The notes under the pieces are model-generated. The model searched no databases. It saw only the letters and a list, made by a program, of their open reading frames with translations, and had not been told where the DNA came from. A stretch of 43,418 nt of DNA from Chryseobacterium gleum (GTDB lineage: Bacteria > Bacteroidota > Bacteroidia > Flavobacteriales_D > Crocinitomicaceae): contig CAMDGH010000011.1 in assembly GCA_945897755.1 (NCBI GenBank), positions 1 to 43,418 on the forward strand, given 5' to 3'. A program made the position numbers and the translations under genes. Below, in pieces: positions 1-8,467 of the stretch (positions within the stretch are counted from its first letter, which is position 1; the number at the start of each line of letters is the position of its first letter).

Positions 1-1416
1 GCATACAAAAACGTTATTTCCAACGGATTGGTCTTAGACAAAAACGGACAAAAAATGTCGAAACGTTTGGGGAACGCTGTTGACCCATTCACGACCTTAG
101 ATAAATTTGGTCCGGATGCGACACGTTGGTACATGATCACCAATGCACAGCCATGGGACAACTTAAAATTTGATTTAGAAGGTATTACAGAGGTGCAACG
201 TAAATTTTTCGGAACATTATACAACACCTACTCGTTCTTTACATTATATGCGAATATCGATGGATTCGATTATACGGCTGAAGATTTAGATATCCAAGAG
301 CGACCAGAAATTGACCGTTGGATTATATCGCAACTTCATTCCTTGATTCAAAATGTAGACGAAGCGTATGAGACATTTGAACCAACGAAAGCAGGTCGTT
401 TGATTCAAGATTTCGTGACAGATCAATTATCGAATTGGTATGTACGTTTATGTCGTAGAAGATTTTGGAAAAGCGATGATTCTAAAGATAAATTATCCGC
501 TTACCAAACATTATATACCTGTTTAGAAACAGTCTCTATTTTGGGAGCACCAATTGCACCCTTCTTTATGGATCAACTATTCAGCGATTTAAATGCAGTT
601 ACTAAACGTCACGATGTGATTTCGGTGCATTTAGCAGATTTCCCAAAAGTGAATGCTGCATTGATTGATACTGCATTAGAAGCACAAATGGACATCGCAC
701 AACGCGTTTCTTCCTTAGTGTTAGGCATTCGTAAGAAAGAACGTATTCGTGTACGTCAACCACTACAAACGATTATGGTTCCTACGTTGAACCAAACATT
801 CTCAGACAACATTACCCATGTGAAAGAGTTGATTTTATCAGAGGTAAATGTGAAAGAATTACGTTTGTTAGAAGAAGGTAGTGGTGTCTTAGTGAAAAGC
901 ATCAAACCAAACTTTAAAACGATTGGTCCGAAGTACGGTAAACAAATGAAATCTATTGCTGCCTTAGTTGGTAAAATGACTACGGATGACATTGCTGCGA
1001 TTGAAAAAAACCAAGGTTGGTCGGGCGATATCGATGGAGAAAATATTGTGTTAGACATTAACGATTTTGAAATCTTAGCACAAGACATACCGGGATGGTT
1101 GGTAAGTTCTGAAGGAGCATTAACCGTTGCGCTAGACATAACGATCAACGGTGAATTAAAATCGGAGGGTATTGCGCGTGAGTTAGTAAACCGCGTTCAA
1201 AATTTACGAAAAGATTCAGGTTTAGAAGTAACCGATAAAATCCGTTTGACCGTAGAATGTGCAAGTGAAATTCAAGCGGCAATTGCACAAAACGAAGAGT
1301 ATGTATGTAATGAAGTATTGGCTACTGAAATTTCATTTGGTTCTTTCGACGGCGAAGCGTTAATCGTGGATTTAGTAGAAGAAGGAGACGCGAAGATTGG
1401 ATTGATGAAGAGTTAA
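1..1416 (+). CDS. ileS: Isoleucyl-tRNA synthetase, C-terminal part (5' truncated by window edge)
   Basis: Charges tRNA-Ile with isoleucine in the cytoplasm. The reading frame is open from base 1, so the catalytic N-terminus with the HIGH motif lies outside the window. The visible part starts just before the class I signature KMSKRLGN (about residues 18-25 of this fragment). The tRNA-binding helical domain follows, with typical stretches such as DRWIISQL and SNWYVRLCRRRFW, and then a long C-terminal extension. The signature reads KMSKR, not KMSKS, which fits the eukaryote-like IleRS subgroup common in Bacteroidota. The gene ends in a strong hairpin terminator about 20 bases after the stop, so it closes its transcription unit. 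Identity is very secure; the subgroup is an inference from the motif and C-terminal architecture. Confidence 0.96.
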   Translation, partial: AYKNVISNGLVLDKNGQKMSKRLGNAVDPFTTLDKFGPDATRWYMITNAQPWDNLKFDLEGITEVQRKFFGTLYNTYSFFTLYANIDGFDYTAEDLDIQERPEIDRWIISQLHSLIQNVDEAYETFEPTKAGRLIQDFVTDQLSNWYVRLCRRRFWKSDDSKDKLSAYQTLYTCLETVSILGAPIAPFFMDQLFSDLNAVTKRHDVISVHLADFPKVNAALIDTALEAQMDIAQRVSSLVLGIRKKERIRVRQPLQTIMVPTLNQTFSDNITHVKELILSEVNVKELRLLEEGSGVLVKSIKPNFKTIGPKYGKQMKSIAALVGKMTTDDIAAIEKNQGWSGDIDGENIVLDINDFEILAQDIPGWLVSSEGALTVALDITINGELKSEGIARELVNRVQNLRKDSGLEVTDKIRLTVECASEIQAAIAQNEEYVCNEVLATEISFGSFDGEALIVDLVEEGDAKIGLMKS

Positions 1417-1436
1417 TTTAAATAAATAAAAATTGT

Positions 1437-1467
1437 AATGGTCGCGAAGTATCGCGACCATTTTTTT
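1437..1467 (+). terminator. Rho-independent terminator of ileS
   Basis: Nine-base-pair GC-rich stem (1439-1447 with 1452-1460, arms TGGTCGCGA and TCGCGACCA) around an AGTA loop, followed directly by seven T residues. Two flanking A-T pairs extend the stem. It sits 20 bases after the ileS stop codon. Confidence 0.92.
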
Positions 1468-1601
1468 GTTTAATAAGTCATCTCCCTCGATTCCTCACCT
1501 ATCAAAAATTGAGTAACGATTAATATTTTATCATTTTATAGTTTGCCTGACGTTTTATCCCTATTTTTATAATCTATCAGAATGCTTAAATCAAGCTACA
1601 A

Positions 1602-3050
1602 ATGCATCAACCTCCTAATACATGGAAAATCTGCTTGGAATGTAATGGTAATGGGAAAAAAAGCCAGCGATTAAAAAAAAAGGCTCGATTAAATTACAAA
1701 CAAGAAATTGAAGCATTTGAAAAATCTGACAAACAAGGAAATCCACCTATTCCACCTAAAAGTCATCTTTCGAGTTGTACTCATTGTTCGGGATCGGGTC
1801 TAGTTTCAGCAACTTCACCTACTATTACAGATACGGTAAATTATCCTCACGTTGCAATTATTGGAGGTGGAATTGGTGGAGTAGCACTCGCCGTTGCTTG
1901 TTTCCACCGCGGCATCCCTTTTTCACTTTTTGAACGAGACTCTGAATTTGAATCACGATCTCAAGGATATGGTTTAACCTTACAACAAGCCAGTTTAGCC
2001 ATGAAGGGCTTTGGAATAAATAGTTTAAAACAAGGAGTTATTTCCACGCGTCATATCGTTCATACAACTTCGGGGAAGGTCATTGGGGAGTGGGGACAAC
2101 GAAAATGGCTTGAAAAAGATCAACCAAAAAATGCAAGACGGACCAATGTACATATTGCAAGACAATTGTTACGCGCTTCTTTACTAGAACAATTGGGAGG
2201 AAATGATACCGTAAATTGGGGTCATCAATTAATCGATTTTAAGGAAACAATAGATCATAAAATTGAGCTGAACTTTTTAGTTGCAGACATTCGTAAAACC
2301 ATCAACGTCGATTTAGTAGTTGGAGCTGATGGAATTAGAAGTTCGGTCAGAAAACAATTGATCGACGAAAACGTTTCTCCTTTGAGGTATTTAGGCTGTA
2401 TCGTTATATTGGGGATTTGTGCACTGGATTCTCTCAAATGGCTTAAGAGCAGTTTATTTGATGGTGCAACGGTATTTCAAACCGCAAATGGTAATGAAAG
2501 AATCTATGTTATGCCTTTTACATCAGATTCTGTGATGTGGCAATTGAGTTTCCCCATGCCAGAAAAAGAAGCTAGGGAATTATGTGCTTTAGGGGTCAGA
2601 GCACTAAAACAAGAAGCTTGCCATCGCACACAATGGCATGAACCTATTCCTCAACTATTAGAATCCACATTAGAAACACAGATTTCTGGTTATCCAGTTT
2701 ATGACCGAGATTTACTTTCAGAAAACAATTTTAAAGAGGCTGGGTCGGCAACTTTAATAGGTGATGCTGCTCACCCGATGAGCCCATTTAAAGGCCAAGG
2801 AGCAAATCAAGCTTTATTGGACGCATTAGCACTTGGTCGAGCTATTTTTAAAGGATGTAGGCCAACTTCAAATTGGAGAAAAATTGGAATTCGAGAAAGT
2901 ATCTTAACTAAATTTGAGAATGAAATGTTACAACGTTCAGCAATTAAAGTAACCGATTCTAATAAAGCAGCTCACTTTCTGCACTCGGAAATGATTCTTT
3001 ATGAAGGAGATGAACCGAGAGGTCGTAGTTTAAAAAAAACAGATAAATAA
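1602..3050 (+). CDS. FAD-dependent monooxygenase with N-terminal CxxCxGxG cysteine module
   Basis: Likely a class A flavoprotein hydroxylase (PHBH/TetX-like fold) using NAD(P)H and O2 on an unknown substrate. Visible motifs: the FAD dinucleotide-binding GGGIGG at about residues 88-93, the LVVGADGIRSSVR signature near 240 that contacts FAD and NAD(P)H, and the second FAD motif LIGDAAHPMSPFKGQGAN near 385. Unusually, the first 70 residues carry two DnaJ-like cysteine knuckles: C11-x2-C14 followed by NGNG, and C59-x2-C62 followed by SGSG. They are separated by a lysine-rich helix and could bind one zinc. The gene is monocistronic, between the ileS terminator and pyrF. No regulator or substrate-pathway gene is adjacent, so function beyond the oxidoreductase class cannot be given. 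The ATG at 1602 is chosen because it includes the first cysteine pair. Confidence 0.85.
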   Translation: MHQPPNTWKICLECNGNGKKSQRLKKKARLNYKQEIEAFEKSDKQGNPPIPPKSHLSSCTHCSGSGLVSATSPTITDTVNYPHVAIIGGGIGGVALAVACFHRGIPFSLFERDSEFESRSQGYGLTLQQASLAMKGFGINSLKQGVISTRHIVHTTSGKVIGEWGQRKWLEKDQPKNARRTNVHIARQLLRASLLEQLGGNDTVNWGHQLIDFKETIDHKIELNFLVADIRKTINVDLVVGADGIRSSVRKQLIDENVSPLRYLGCIVILGICALDSLKWLKSSLFDGATVFQTANGNERIYVMPFTSDSVMWQLSFPMPEKEARELCALGVRALKQEACHRTQWHEPIPQLLESTLETQISGYPVYDRDLLSENNFKEAGSATLIGDAAHPMSPFKGQGANQALLDALALGRAIFKGCRPTSNWRKIGIRESILTKFENEMLQRSAIKVTDSNKAAHFLHSEMILYEGDEPRGRSLKKTDK

Positions 3051-3185
3051 GCATCAATTTAAAGAGAAGAAAACACTACCCTTTCATTTTATGTATGCAA
3101 AATGATTAATTGAAAAGATAATACGCAGTATGTGTAAGAGATACATCTATTATTAAAATAAATAACTTCTTATTAACACTTTTTT

Positions 3186-3193
3186 TATCTTTG
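3186..3193 (+). promoter_or_regulatory. Candidate Bacteroidota -7 promoter element for pyrF
   Basis: TATCTTTG matches the Bacteroidota -7 consensus TAnnTTTG and lies 34 bases before the pyrF ATG. No convincing TTG -33 element is visible about 20 bases upstream, so this is a motif match only. Confidence 0.45.
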
Positions 3194-3227
3194 TTCTTTA
3201 TGCCAACTTCAATCAAAACTGACATTT

Positions 3228-4049
3228 ATGACTCGACAAGAACTAATTGATCAAATAAAAAAGAAAAAATCATTTTTGTGTGTTGGATTAGATCCTGATT
3301 TAACTAAAATTCCAACTCATTTATTAGATTTAGACGATCCTATTTTTGAGTTTAATAAAGCAATTATTGATGCTACAAAAGACTTTTGTGTTGCTTACAA
3401 ACCGAATATTGCTTTTTATGAGTGTTTGGGTCAACCAGGTTGGAAAGCATTAGCAAAAACACTTGCCTATATCCCCACTGACATTTTCACCATTGCGGAT
3501 GCTAAAAGAGGGGATATTGGAAATACATCTAGCTATTACGCTAAGACTTTTTTTGAGACACTTCCTTTTGATTCAGTAACAGTTACACCATACATGGGTA
3601 AAGATAGTATCTCGCCTTTTTTAGATTTTCCTGGGAAATGGGTAATTGTCCTGGCGCTTACTTCGAATAAGGGTGCTCTTGACTTTCAATTAATAAAAGA
3701 CGCTGAAGGCAAGGAAATTTTTAAACACGTAATCAGTAAAACAAATACTTTGGGAACACCAGAAAACATTATGTATGTAGTTGGTGCAACTCGAACAGAA
3801 CAAATCAAAGAAGTAAGAGCAATTGCTCCTGATCACTTTTTTTTAGTTCCTGGAGTAGGAACTCAAGGTGGAAGTTTAAAGGAAGTTACTGATTATGGAT
3901 GGAATACTGATTGTGGGTTGCTAATCAATTCTTCAAGAGCAATTATCTACGCTTCAAATGGATTAGATTTTTCTGAACAGGCGAAAAATGAAGCGAAAAA
4001 AATACAAGCAGAAATGCAAACGATATTAAGGGCAAAAAAAATGATTTAG
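3228..4049 (+). CDS. pyrF: Orotidine 5'-phosphate decarboxylase
   Basis: Last step of de novo UMP synthesis: decarboxylates OMP to UMP in the cytoplasm. The 273-residue length fits the longer OMP decarboxylase subfamily (about 270 residues), not the E. coli form of about 245. Motifs seen: the N-terminal LCVGLDPDLTKIP substrate-binding strand, the catalytic DAKRGDIGNTS at about residues 88-98 containing the Asp-x-Lys-x-x-Asp charge network, and the phosphate-binding VPGVGTQGG near residue 205. It is flanked by a promoter-like TATCTTTG and a strong hairpin terminator, so it is probably transcribed alone. No other pyr gene is in the window. Confidence 0.96.
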   Translation: MTRQELIDQIKKKKSFLCVGLDPDLTKIPTHLLDLDDPIFEFNKAIIDATKDFCVAYKPNIAFYECLGQPGWKALAKTLAYIPTDIFTIADAKRGDIGNTSSYYAKTFFETLPFDSVTVTPYMGKDSISPFLDFPGKWVIVLALTSNKGALDFQLIKDAEGKEIFKHVISKTNTLGTPENIMYVVGATRTEQIKEVRAIAPDHFFLVPGVGTQGGSLKEVTDYGWNTDCGLLINSSRAIIYASNGLDFSEQAKNEAKKIQAEMQTILRAKKMI

Positions 4050-4072
4050 TCTCTTGTTATATATAAAAAGAA

Positions 4073-4100
4073 AAAAGGCGTCTCTTTTGAGACGCCTTTT
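4073..4100. terminator. Bidirectional terminator between pyrF and hppD
   Basis: Eight-base-pair stem GGCGTCTC/GAGACGCC (4077-4084 with 4089-4096) with a TTTT loop. It is preceded by a run of A and followed by TTTT then an AT-rich stretch, so it can serve the convergent genes pyrF (+) and hppD (-). Confidence 0.9.
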
Positions 4101-4119
4101 AATTTTAATTTAAAATCAG

Positions 4120-5280
4120 TTATAATGTGCCCCTTTTCGCTTGTTCTCTTTCGATAGATTCAAACAATGCTTTAAAGTTACCTGCACCAAATCCTTTTGC
4201 ACCCATTCGTTGAATAATTTCAAAGAACAAAGTAGGACGATCTTCTAATGGTTTCGTAAATATTTGTAATAAATAACCTTCCTCATCAGCATCAACAAGA
4301 ATTGATAAACGTTGGAGTTCTTTAATGTCTTCTTTCATCCCCTCCATATGTACACCAAGACGACCAGGAATTTCATCGTAATAAGCTTGCGGGGGAGGAG
4401 GTAAAAACTCAATACCACGCAACTTTAATTCACGAACAGTAGCAATCACATCATCTGTAGCAACTGCAATATGTTGCACACCAGATCCTTCGTAAAAATC
4501 TAGGTATTCTTCAATTTGAGAACGTTTATTTCCTTTTGCTGGCTCATTAATTGGGAATTTGATACGTCCATTTCCATTAGACATCACCTTACTCATCAGA
4601 GCTGAATACTCTGTATGAATTTGTTTGTCGTCAAAAGAAAGAAAATTCACAAACCCCATAACGTCTTCATACCACTTCACCCATGTATTCATCTCTCCCC
4701 ATCCGACATTACCAACCATATGGTCGATAAATTTTAATCCAACAGGAGCTGGATTATAGTCTGATTTCCACTCTTCAAAACCAGGGAGAAAAATACCTGT
4801 ATAATTTTTACGTTCAACAAACATATGCACTGTTTCACCATAGGTGTAAATACCTGCTCTTACCGTTTCACCAAGTTCATCTTTTTCAACAATCGGTTCT
4901 TGGAATGATTTTGCTCCACGCTTGATCGTTTCTTCATACGATTTACGAGCATCCTCTACCCACAAAGCAACCACTTTAACACCATCGCCATGTTTTTTCA
5001 CGTGCTCCCCAATAGGAGAATCGCTAGTTAAAGCAGTTGTAAGCACCAATCTGATTTTATCTTGTTTTAACACATAAGAAACTCGGTCTTTTAAACCTGT
5101 TTCTAAACCTGCATATGCATAGGATTGAAAACCAAAAGCTGTTTTGTAAAAATGTGCAGCTTGCTTTGCGTTTCCAACATAAAACTCTACGTAATCAGTT
5201 CCTAATAAAGGAAGGAAATCTTGAGCCCCTTCGAATATTTTTTCTAATCCGTATTCTACATTTTTGATTTCTTTACTCAT
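4120..5280 (-). CDS. hppD: 4-hydroxyphenylpyruvate dioxygenase
   Basis: Converts 4-hydroxyphenylpyruvate to homogentisate, the second step of tyrosine degradation, using non-haem Fe(II) and O2. The 386 residues hold two VOC (glyoxalase-like) modules. The first begins at YVEFYVGNAKQAAHFYKTAF near residue 30. The second starts at LKFIDHMVGNV near 182, which supplies the first iron-ligand His. The second ligand His is in GVQHIAVATDD near 270 and the ligand Glu in LFFEIIQRMG near 350. The C-terminal GFGAGNFKALFESIEREQ closes the active site in this family. It lies 20 bases downstream of hmgA on the same strand, so the two probably form one operon for consecutive reactions. Confidence 0.96.
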   Translation of the reverse strand: MSKEIKNVEYGLEKIFEGAQDFLPLLGTDYVEFYVGNAKQAAHFYKTAFGFQSYAYAGLETGLKDRVSYVLKQDKIRLVLTTALTSDSPIGEHVKKHGDGVKVVALWVEDARKSYEETIKRGAKSFQEPIVEKDELGETVRAGIYTYGETVHMFVERKNYTGIFLPGFEEWKSDYNPAPVGLKFIDHMVGNVGWGEMNTWVKWYEDVMGFVNFLSFDDKQIHTEYSALMSKVMSNGNGRIKFPINEPAKGNKRSQIEEYLDFYEGSGVQHIAVATDDVIATVRELKLRGIEFLPPPPQAYYDEIPGRLGVHMEGMKEDIKELQRLSILVDADEEGYLLQIFTKPLEDRPTLFFEIIQRMGAKGFGAGNFKALFESIEREQAKRGTL

Positions 5281-5300
5281 CTTTTTTACTTAATCGTTTA

Positions 5301-6461
5301 TTAATCTTCTAACCAGCTTGTTAAGTAGTCTTTATCTGAAATATCTACCGCAGCTTGTGTTATTTTTAAGGGTCTAAAAGTATCTACCATTACAGCCAGT
5401 TCTTCCGTTTCTTTTTGCCCAATACTTCGCTCCATAGCCCCTGGGTGAGGACCATGAGGTATTCCACCTGGGTGAAGAGAAATATATCCTTTTTCCACGT
5501 GATTTCTACTCATAAAATCACCCTCTACGTAATACAATACCTCATCAGAATCGATGTTACTGTGATTGTATGGTGCAGGTATAGATTTAGGATGATAGTC
5601 ATACAAACGGGGCACAAATGAACAAATCACATAATTATGTGCCTCAAATGTTTGATGAACTGGAGGTGGTTGGTGAACACGACCAGTTATTGGTTCAAAA
5701 TTATGAATGGAAAATGCATACGGGAAGTTAAATCCATCCCAACCAACGACATCAAAAGGATGCGTGGCATAAACTAATTCATGCAAAACATTTTCTTTTT
5801 TTATCTTCATTAAAAAATCGCCTTTTTCATCAAAGGTTTCTAGTTCTGATGGCATTTTTAAATCACGCTCACAAAATGGTGCGTGTTCTAACAATTGACC
5901 AAAGTCATTTCGATATCTTTTTGGAGTTACAACTGGACTAAAAGATTCAACAATAAATAAGCGATTATCTTCCGTATCAAAGTCGATTTGGTAAATGATC
6001 CCTCTCGGTATTACAAGATAATCACCATATTCAAAATTAATATTACCCAAAAATGTTCTTAGTTTACCCGTACCTTTATGGATGAAAATGACCTCATCTG
6101 CGTCTGCATTTTTATAAAAATAAGTACGAAGCGATTTTTTAGGAGCAGCAAGAGCGATATTTAAATCATTATTAAACAAAACAATCGTTCTACTTTCTAA
6201 AAAATCATCTTTTGGAGCTATTTCAAAACCACGAAGCATTTGTGATGAAATATTTTTATCAATAGCCGCAATTGGTGTTAAATCAAGTGATTTAAGAACA
6301 GATTTTACCTGAGTAGGTCTGTGAACATGATACAATAAAGATGAAAAACCATGAAATCCTTCAGTACCAAATAATTGTTCATAATAGAAAGCTCCATTCG
6401 GTTTTTCAAACGTAATGTGTCGTTTGGATGGAAATTTACCAAGTTTAGCGTAAAAAGGCAT
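5301..6461 (-). CDS. hmgA: Homogentisate 1,2-dioxygenase
   Basis: Opens the ring of homogentisate to maleylacetoacetate, the step after HppD in tyrosine catabolism; Fe(II)-dependent, cytoplasmic. The 386-residue protein has the cupin-like core: the YGDYLVIPRGIIYQIDF stretch near residue 145, and the C-terminal iron-site block with SDEVLYYVEGDF (Glu ligand) and HPGGIPHGPHPGA (His ligands) at about 305-345. It is shorter than the human and proteobacterial enzymes (about 430-445 residues), as in other Bacteroidota-type members as far as I recall. It is the promoter-proximal gene of the hmgA-hppD pair. Later enzymes (maleylacetoacetate isomerase, fumarylacetoacetase) are not in the window. Confidence 0.94.
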   Translation of the reverse strand: MPFYAKLGKFPSKRHITFEKPNGAFYYEQLFGTEGFHGFSSLLYHVHRPTQVKSVLKSLDLTPIAAIDKNISSQMLRGFEIAPKDDFLESRTIVLFNNDLNIALAAPKKSLRTYFYKNADADEVIFIHKGTGKLRTFLGNINFEYGDYLVIPRGIIYQIDFDTEDNRLFIVESFSPVVTPKRYRNDFGQLLEHAPFCERDLKMPSELETFDEKGDFLMKIKKENVLHELVYATHPFDVVGWDGFNFPYAFSIHNFEPITGRVHQPPPVHQTFEAHNYVICSFVPRLYDYHPKSIPAPYNHSNIDSDEVLYYVEGDFMSRNHVEKGYISLHPGGIPHGPHPGAMERSIGQKETEELAVMVDTFRPLKITQAAVDISDKDYLTSWLED

Positions 6462-6963
6462 ACTATAATTAGTTTAATTTGAATTACAACAAGACTATCA
6501 AATCAATTTAGATAGATTAATTTGGTATCTACCTTACACAAATTTAAGCTTTGATTTGCAATTTTGCAACTATTGATTCGATGTTTTGTTTTTTAGTGAT
6601 CTAAATTAGTGCATCTTAATAGATAAAAAATTAAACATAAACAGGTAGAATCTTTGTCTCAAATAAACTTTGATAAACCCAATCAAATAAACTGCATTTT
6701 GAATACAATAATTCGTATTGAAAATAGGTCAACCAATATCATTTTTAGACTTAATTTAAGCATGTTTTATTTATTTCTGAACAGGTAATAATTAAAAATA
6801 AGTGACTAGAATTGTTAATTTATATCGATTCTATGTTAAAAAAAATTAAAATTTTATAAATTAGCAGATTAAATTCAATGAACCTTTATAAATAAGTTAC
6901 ATTTAAGCTTATTATCAAGAAACAACTCATTGTTATATAACAAGTTAAACTAATATACCAGTT
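6462..6963. other. Divergent intergenic region between hmgA and nuoA
   Basis: About 500 bases of AT-rich DNA separating the minus-strand hmgA-hppD pair from the plus-strand nuo operon. It holds the hmgA promoter candidate near 6539-6569 and presumably the nuo promoter. No exact TAnnTTTG element was found for nuoA; AATCTTTG near 6649 is one mismatch away. No convincing ORF, repeat or RNA structure was seen. Confidence 0.6.
6539..6569 (-). promoter_or_regulatory. Candidate Bacteroidota promoter for hmgA-hppD
   Basis: Read on the minus strand, TTG (6569-6567), a 20-base spacer, then TAAATTTG (6546-6539) matches the Bacteroidota -33/-7 arrangement. It would start transcription about 65-70 bases before the hmgA ATG. 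This is the best two-box promoter match in the window. Confidence 0.55.
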
Positions 6964-7332
6964 ATGGAAACACCTGTAAGTTACATTCCCATTTTAATTC
7001 AATTAGGAGTTGCTTTAGGATTTGTGGTGTCAACCATTATTGCAACTCACTTCTTAGGACCTTCGAGAAAAAGCAAACGTAAATTAAATTCATTTGAATG
7101 CGGAATAGAATCGCAAGGAAATGCGCGTGTACCTTTTTCAATAAAATATTTCTTAGTAGCTATTCTATTCGTTTTATTTGATGTTGAGGTGATTTTCATG
7201 TATCCTTGGGCAGTTAATTTTAAAGAATTGGGAACAACTGGCTTAGTTGAAATGTTCTTGTTCATTGGATTACTTCTCTTAGGCTTCTTTTATGTAGTTA
7301 AAAAAGGAGCGCTTAAATGGGAAGACAAATAA
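6964..7332 (+). CDS. nuoA: NADH-quinone oxidoreductase subunit A
   Basis: Membrane subunit of respiratory complex I at the junction between the peripheral and membrane arms. It is 122 residues with three membrane segments: about 8-28, 60-80 (containing the conserved LFDVEVIFMYPWA block) and 95-115. The loop FECGIESQGNARVPFSIKYF between the first two segments carries the family's conserved Cys. It is the first gene of a 14-gene nuo operon after a 500-base leader region, with nuoB following after 7 bases. Confidence 0.95.
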   Translation: METPVSYIPILIQLGVALGFVVSTIIATHFLGPSRKSKRKLNSFECGIESQGNARVPFSIKYFLVAILFVLFDVEVIFMYPWAVNFKELGTTGLVEMFLFIGLLLLGFFYVVKKGALKWEDK

Positions 7333-7339
7333 AAATGTT

Positions 7340-7903
7340 ATGAGCGAAAAAGACATTATTGAAAGAAATATAAATATCACCAAGGCTCCTGAAGGTATTG
7401 AAGGTGCTGGTTTTTTTGCTACTTCTTTAGATCAAGTAGTTGGTTTAGCAAGAAAAAATTCCATCTGGCCTTTGCCTTTTGCAACTTCATGTTGTGGAAT
7501 TGAGTTTATGGCAACAATGGCATCTCATTATGACTTAGCTAGATTTGGATCTGAACGATTGAGTTTTTCTCCACGTCAAGCAGATTTATTAATGGTAATG
7601 GGAACAATATCAAAAAAATTAGCTCCCGTAGTAAAACAGGTGTACTTACAGATGGCAGAACCAAGATGGGTTTTAGCGATGGGTGCGTGCGCATCAAGTG
7701 GAGGAATTTTCGATACGTATAGTGTACTTCAAGGGATTGATCGAATTATACCAGTAGACGTCTATGTTCCTGGCTGTCCACCAAGACCCGAGCAAGTAAT
7801 CGATGGTATCTTGAGGGTACAAGAATTAGTAGGGAAAGAATCATTAAGAAGAAGAAATTCTCCTGAATATACAGAATTATTAGCATCTTATGGAATCGAA
7901 TAA
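7340..7903 (+). CDS. nuoB: NADH-quinone oxidoreductase subunit B
   Basis: Peripheral-arm subunit that carries terminal iron-sulfur cluster N2, which hands electrons to quinone. The 187 residues include the tandem-cysteine motif TSCCGIEFMA (about 49-58), GACASSGG near 117 and the last ligand in VPGCPPRPEQ near 149, the full 4Fe-4S ligand set. Its 3' end overlaps the longest nuoC frame by 14 bases, suggesting translational coupling. Confidence 0.97.
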   Translation: MSEKDIIERNINITKAPEGIEGAGFFATSLDQVVGLARKNSIWPLPFATSCCGIEFMATMASHYDLARFGSERLSFSPRQADLLMVMGTISKKLAPVVKQVYLQMAEPRWVLAMGACASSGGIFDTYSVLQGIDRIIPVDVYVPGCPPRPEQVIDGILRVQELVGKESLRRRNSPEYTELLASYGIE

Positions 7904-8411
7904 CATGGAAAACGTAACTAAGGACGTAGGAAATGCGCTTTTAAGTAAATTTACTGATGCTCTCATTCAGCAAGAGCTAATTTTAGACTTTCCAACATTT
8001 ACTGTAAAAAAAGAATCTATACTAGATGTCTTAACGTTTTTGTATGATTTTGAGTTATACCAATTCAAATTTATGACTTCTTTGTGTGGCGTTCACTACC
8101 CAGACAACCCAATTGAAAAGGAATTTTGTGTGGTGTATCAATTACATGACATGGTTAAAAATCAACGTATAAGATTAAAAGTTTTTACTTCTGAAAAACA
8201 CATTGAAGTACCAAGTGTAACCTCATTATTTTCTACTGCAAACTGGCTAGAGAGAGAAACCTATGATTTCTTCGGAATAAAATTCACTGGCCATCCAAAC
8301 CTGACAAAAATCTTAAACATGGAAGATCAACCTTATTTTCCTTTAAGAAAGCAATACCAGTTGGAAGATGAAACGCGTGAAGACAAAGACGATAGTAAAT
8401 TTGGAAGATGA
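7890..8411 (+). CDS. nuoC: NADH-quinone oxidoreductase subunit C
   Basis: 30-kDa-type peripheral subunit of complex I that docks on NuoD; it has no cofactor. The 173 residues show the family signature ERETYDFFGIKFTGHPNL near residue 125 and the PLRKQY end block. Two in-frame ATGs are possible: 7890, which overlaps nuoB by 14 bases, and 7905, which begins one base after the nuoB stop. The sequence does not decide between them. nuoC is separate from nuoD here, unlike the fused nuoCD of E. coli. A 56-base gap to nuoD is the longest inside the operon. Confidence 0.94.
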   Translation: MESNNMENVTKDVGNALLSKFTDALIQQELILDFPTFTVKKESILDVLTFLYDFELYQFKFMTSLCGVHYPDNPIEKEFCVVYQLHDMVKNQRIRLKVFTSEKHIEVPSVTSLFSTANWLERETYDFFGIKFTGHPNLTKILNMEDQPYFPLRKQYQLEDETREDKDDSKFGR

Positions 8412-8467
8412 TTATACTAAAATCAAACAAGACATTAGTTAATTTCATACCACAAAAAAAATAACGT

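Noticed and set aside
1602-3050. Tetracycline-inactivating TetX-type resistance gene
   Set aside because: The FAD motifs are shared by the whole superfamily; no substrate-specific features or resistance context are visible.
4999-5004. CACGTG inside hppD as a further parS site
   Set aside because: Only the central hexamer and some flanking T match; the right arm lacks AAAC.
5496-5501. CACGTG inside hmgA as a further parS site
   Set aside because: Flanks do not form the GTTTC/GAAAC palindrome, so it looks like ordinary coding sequence.
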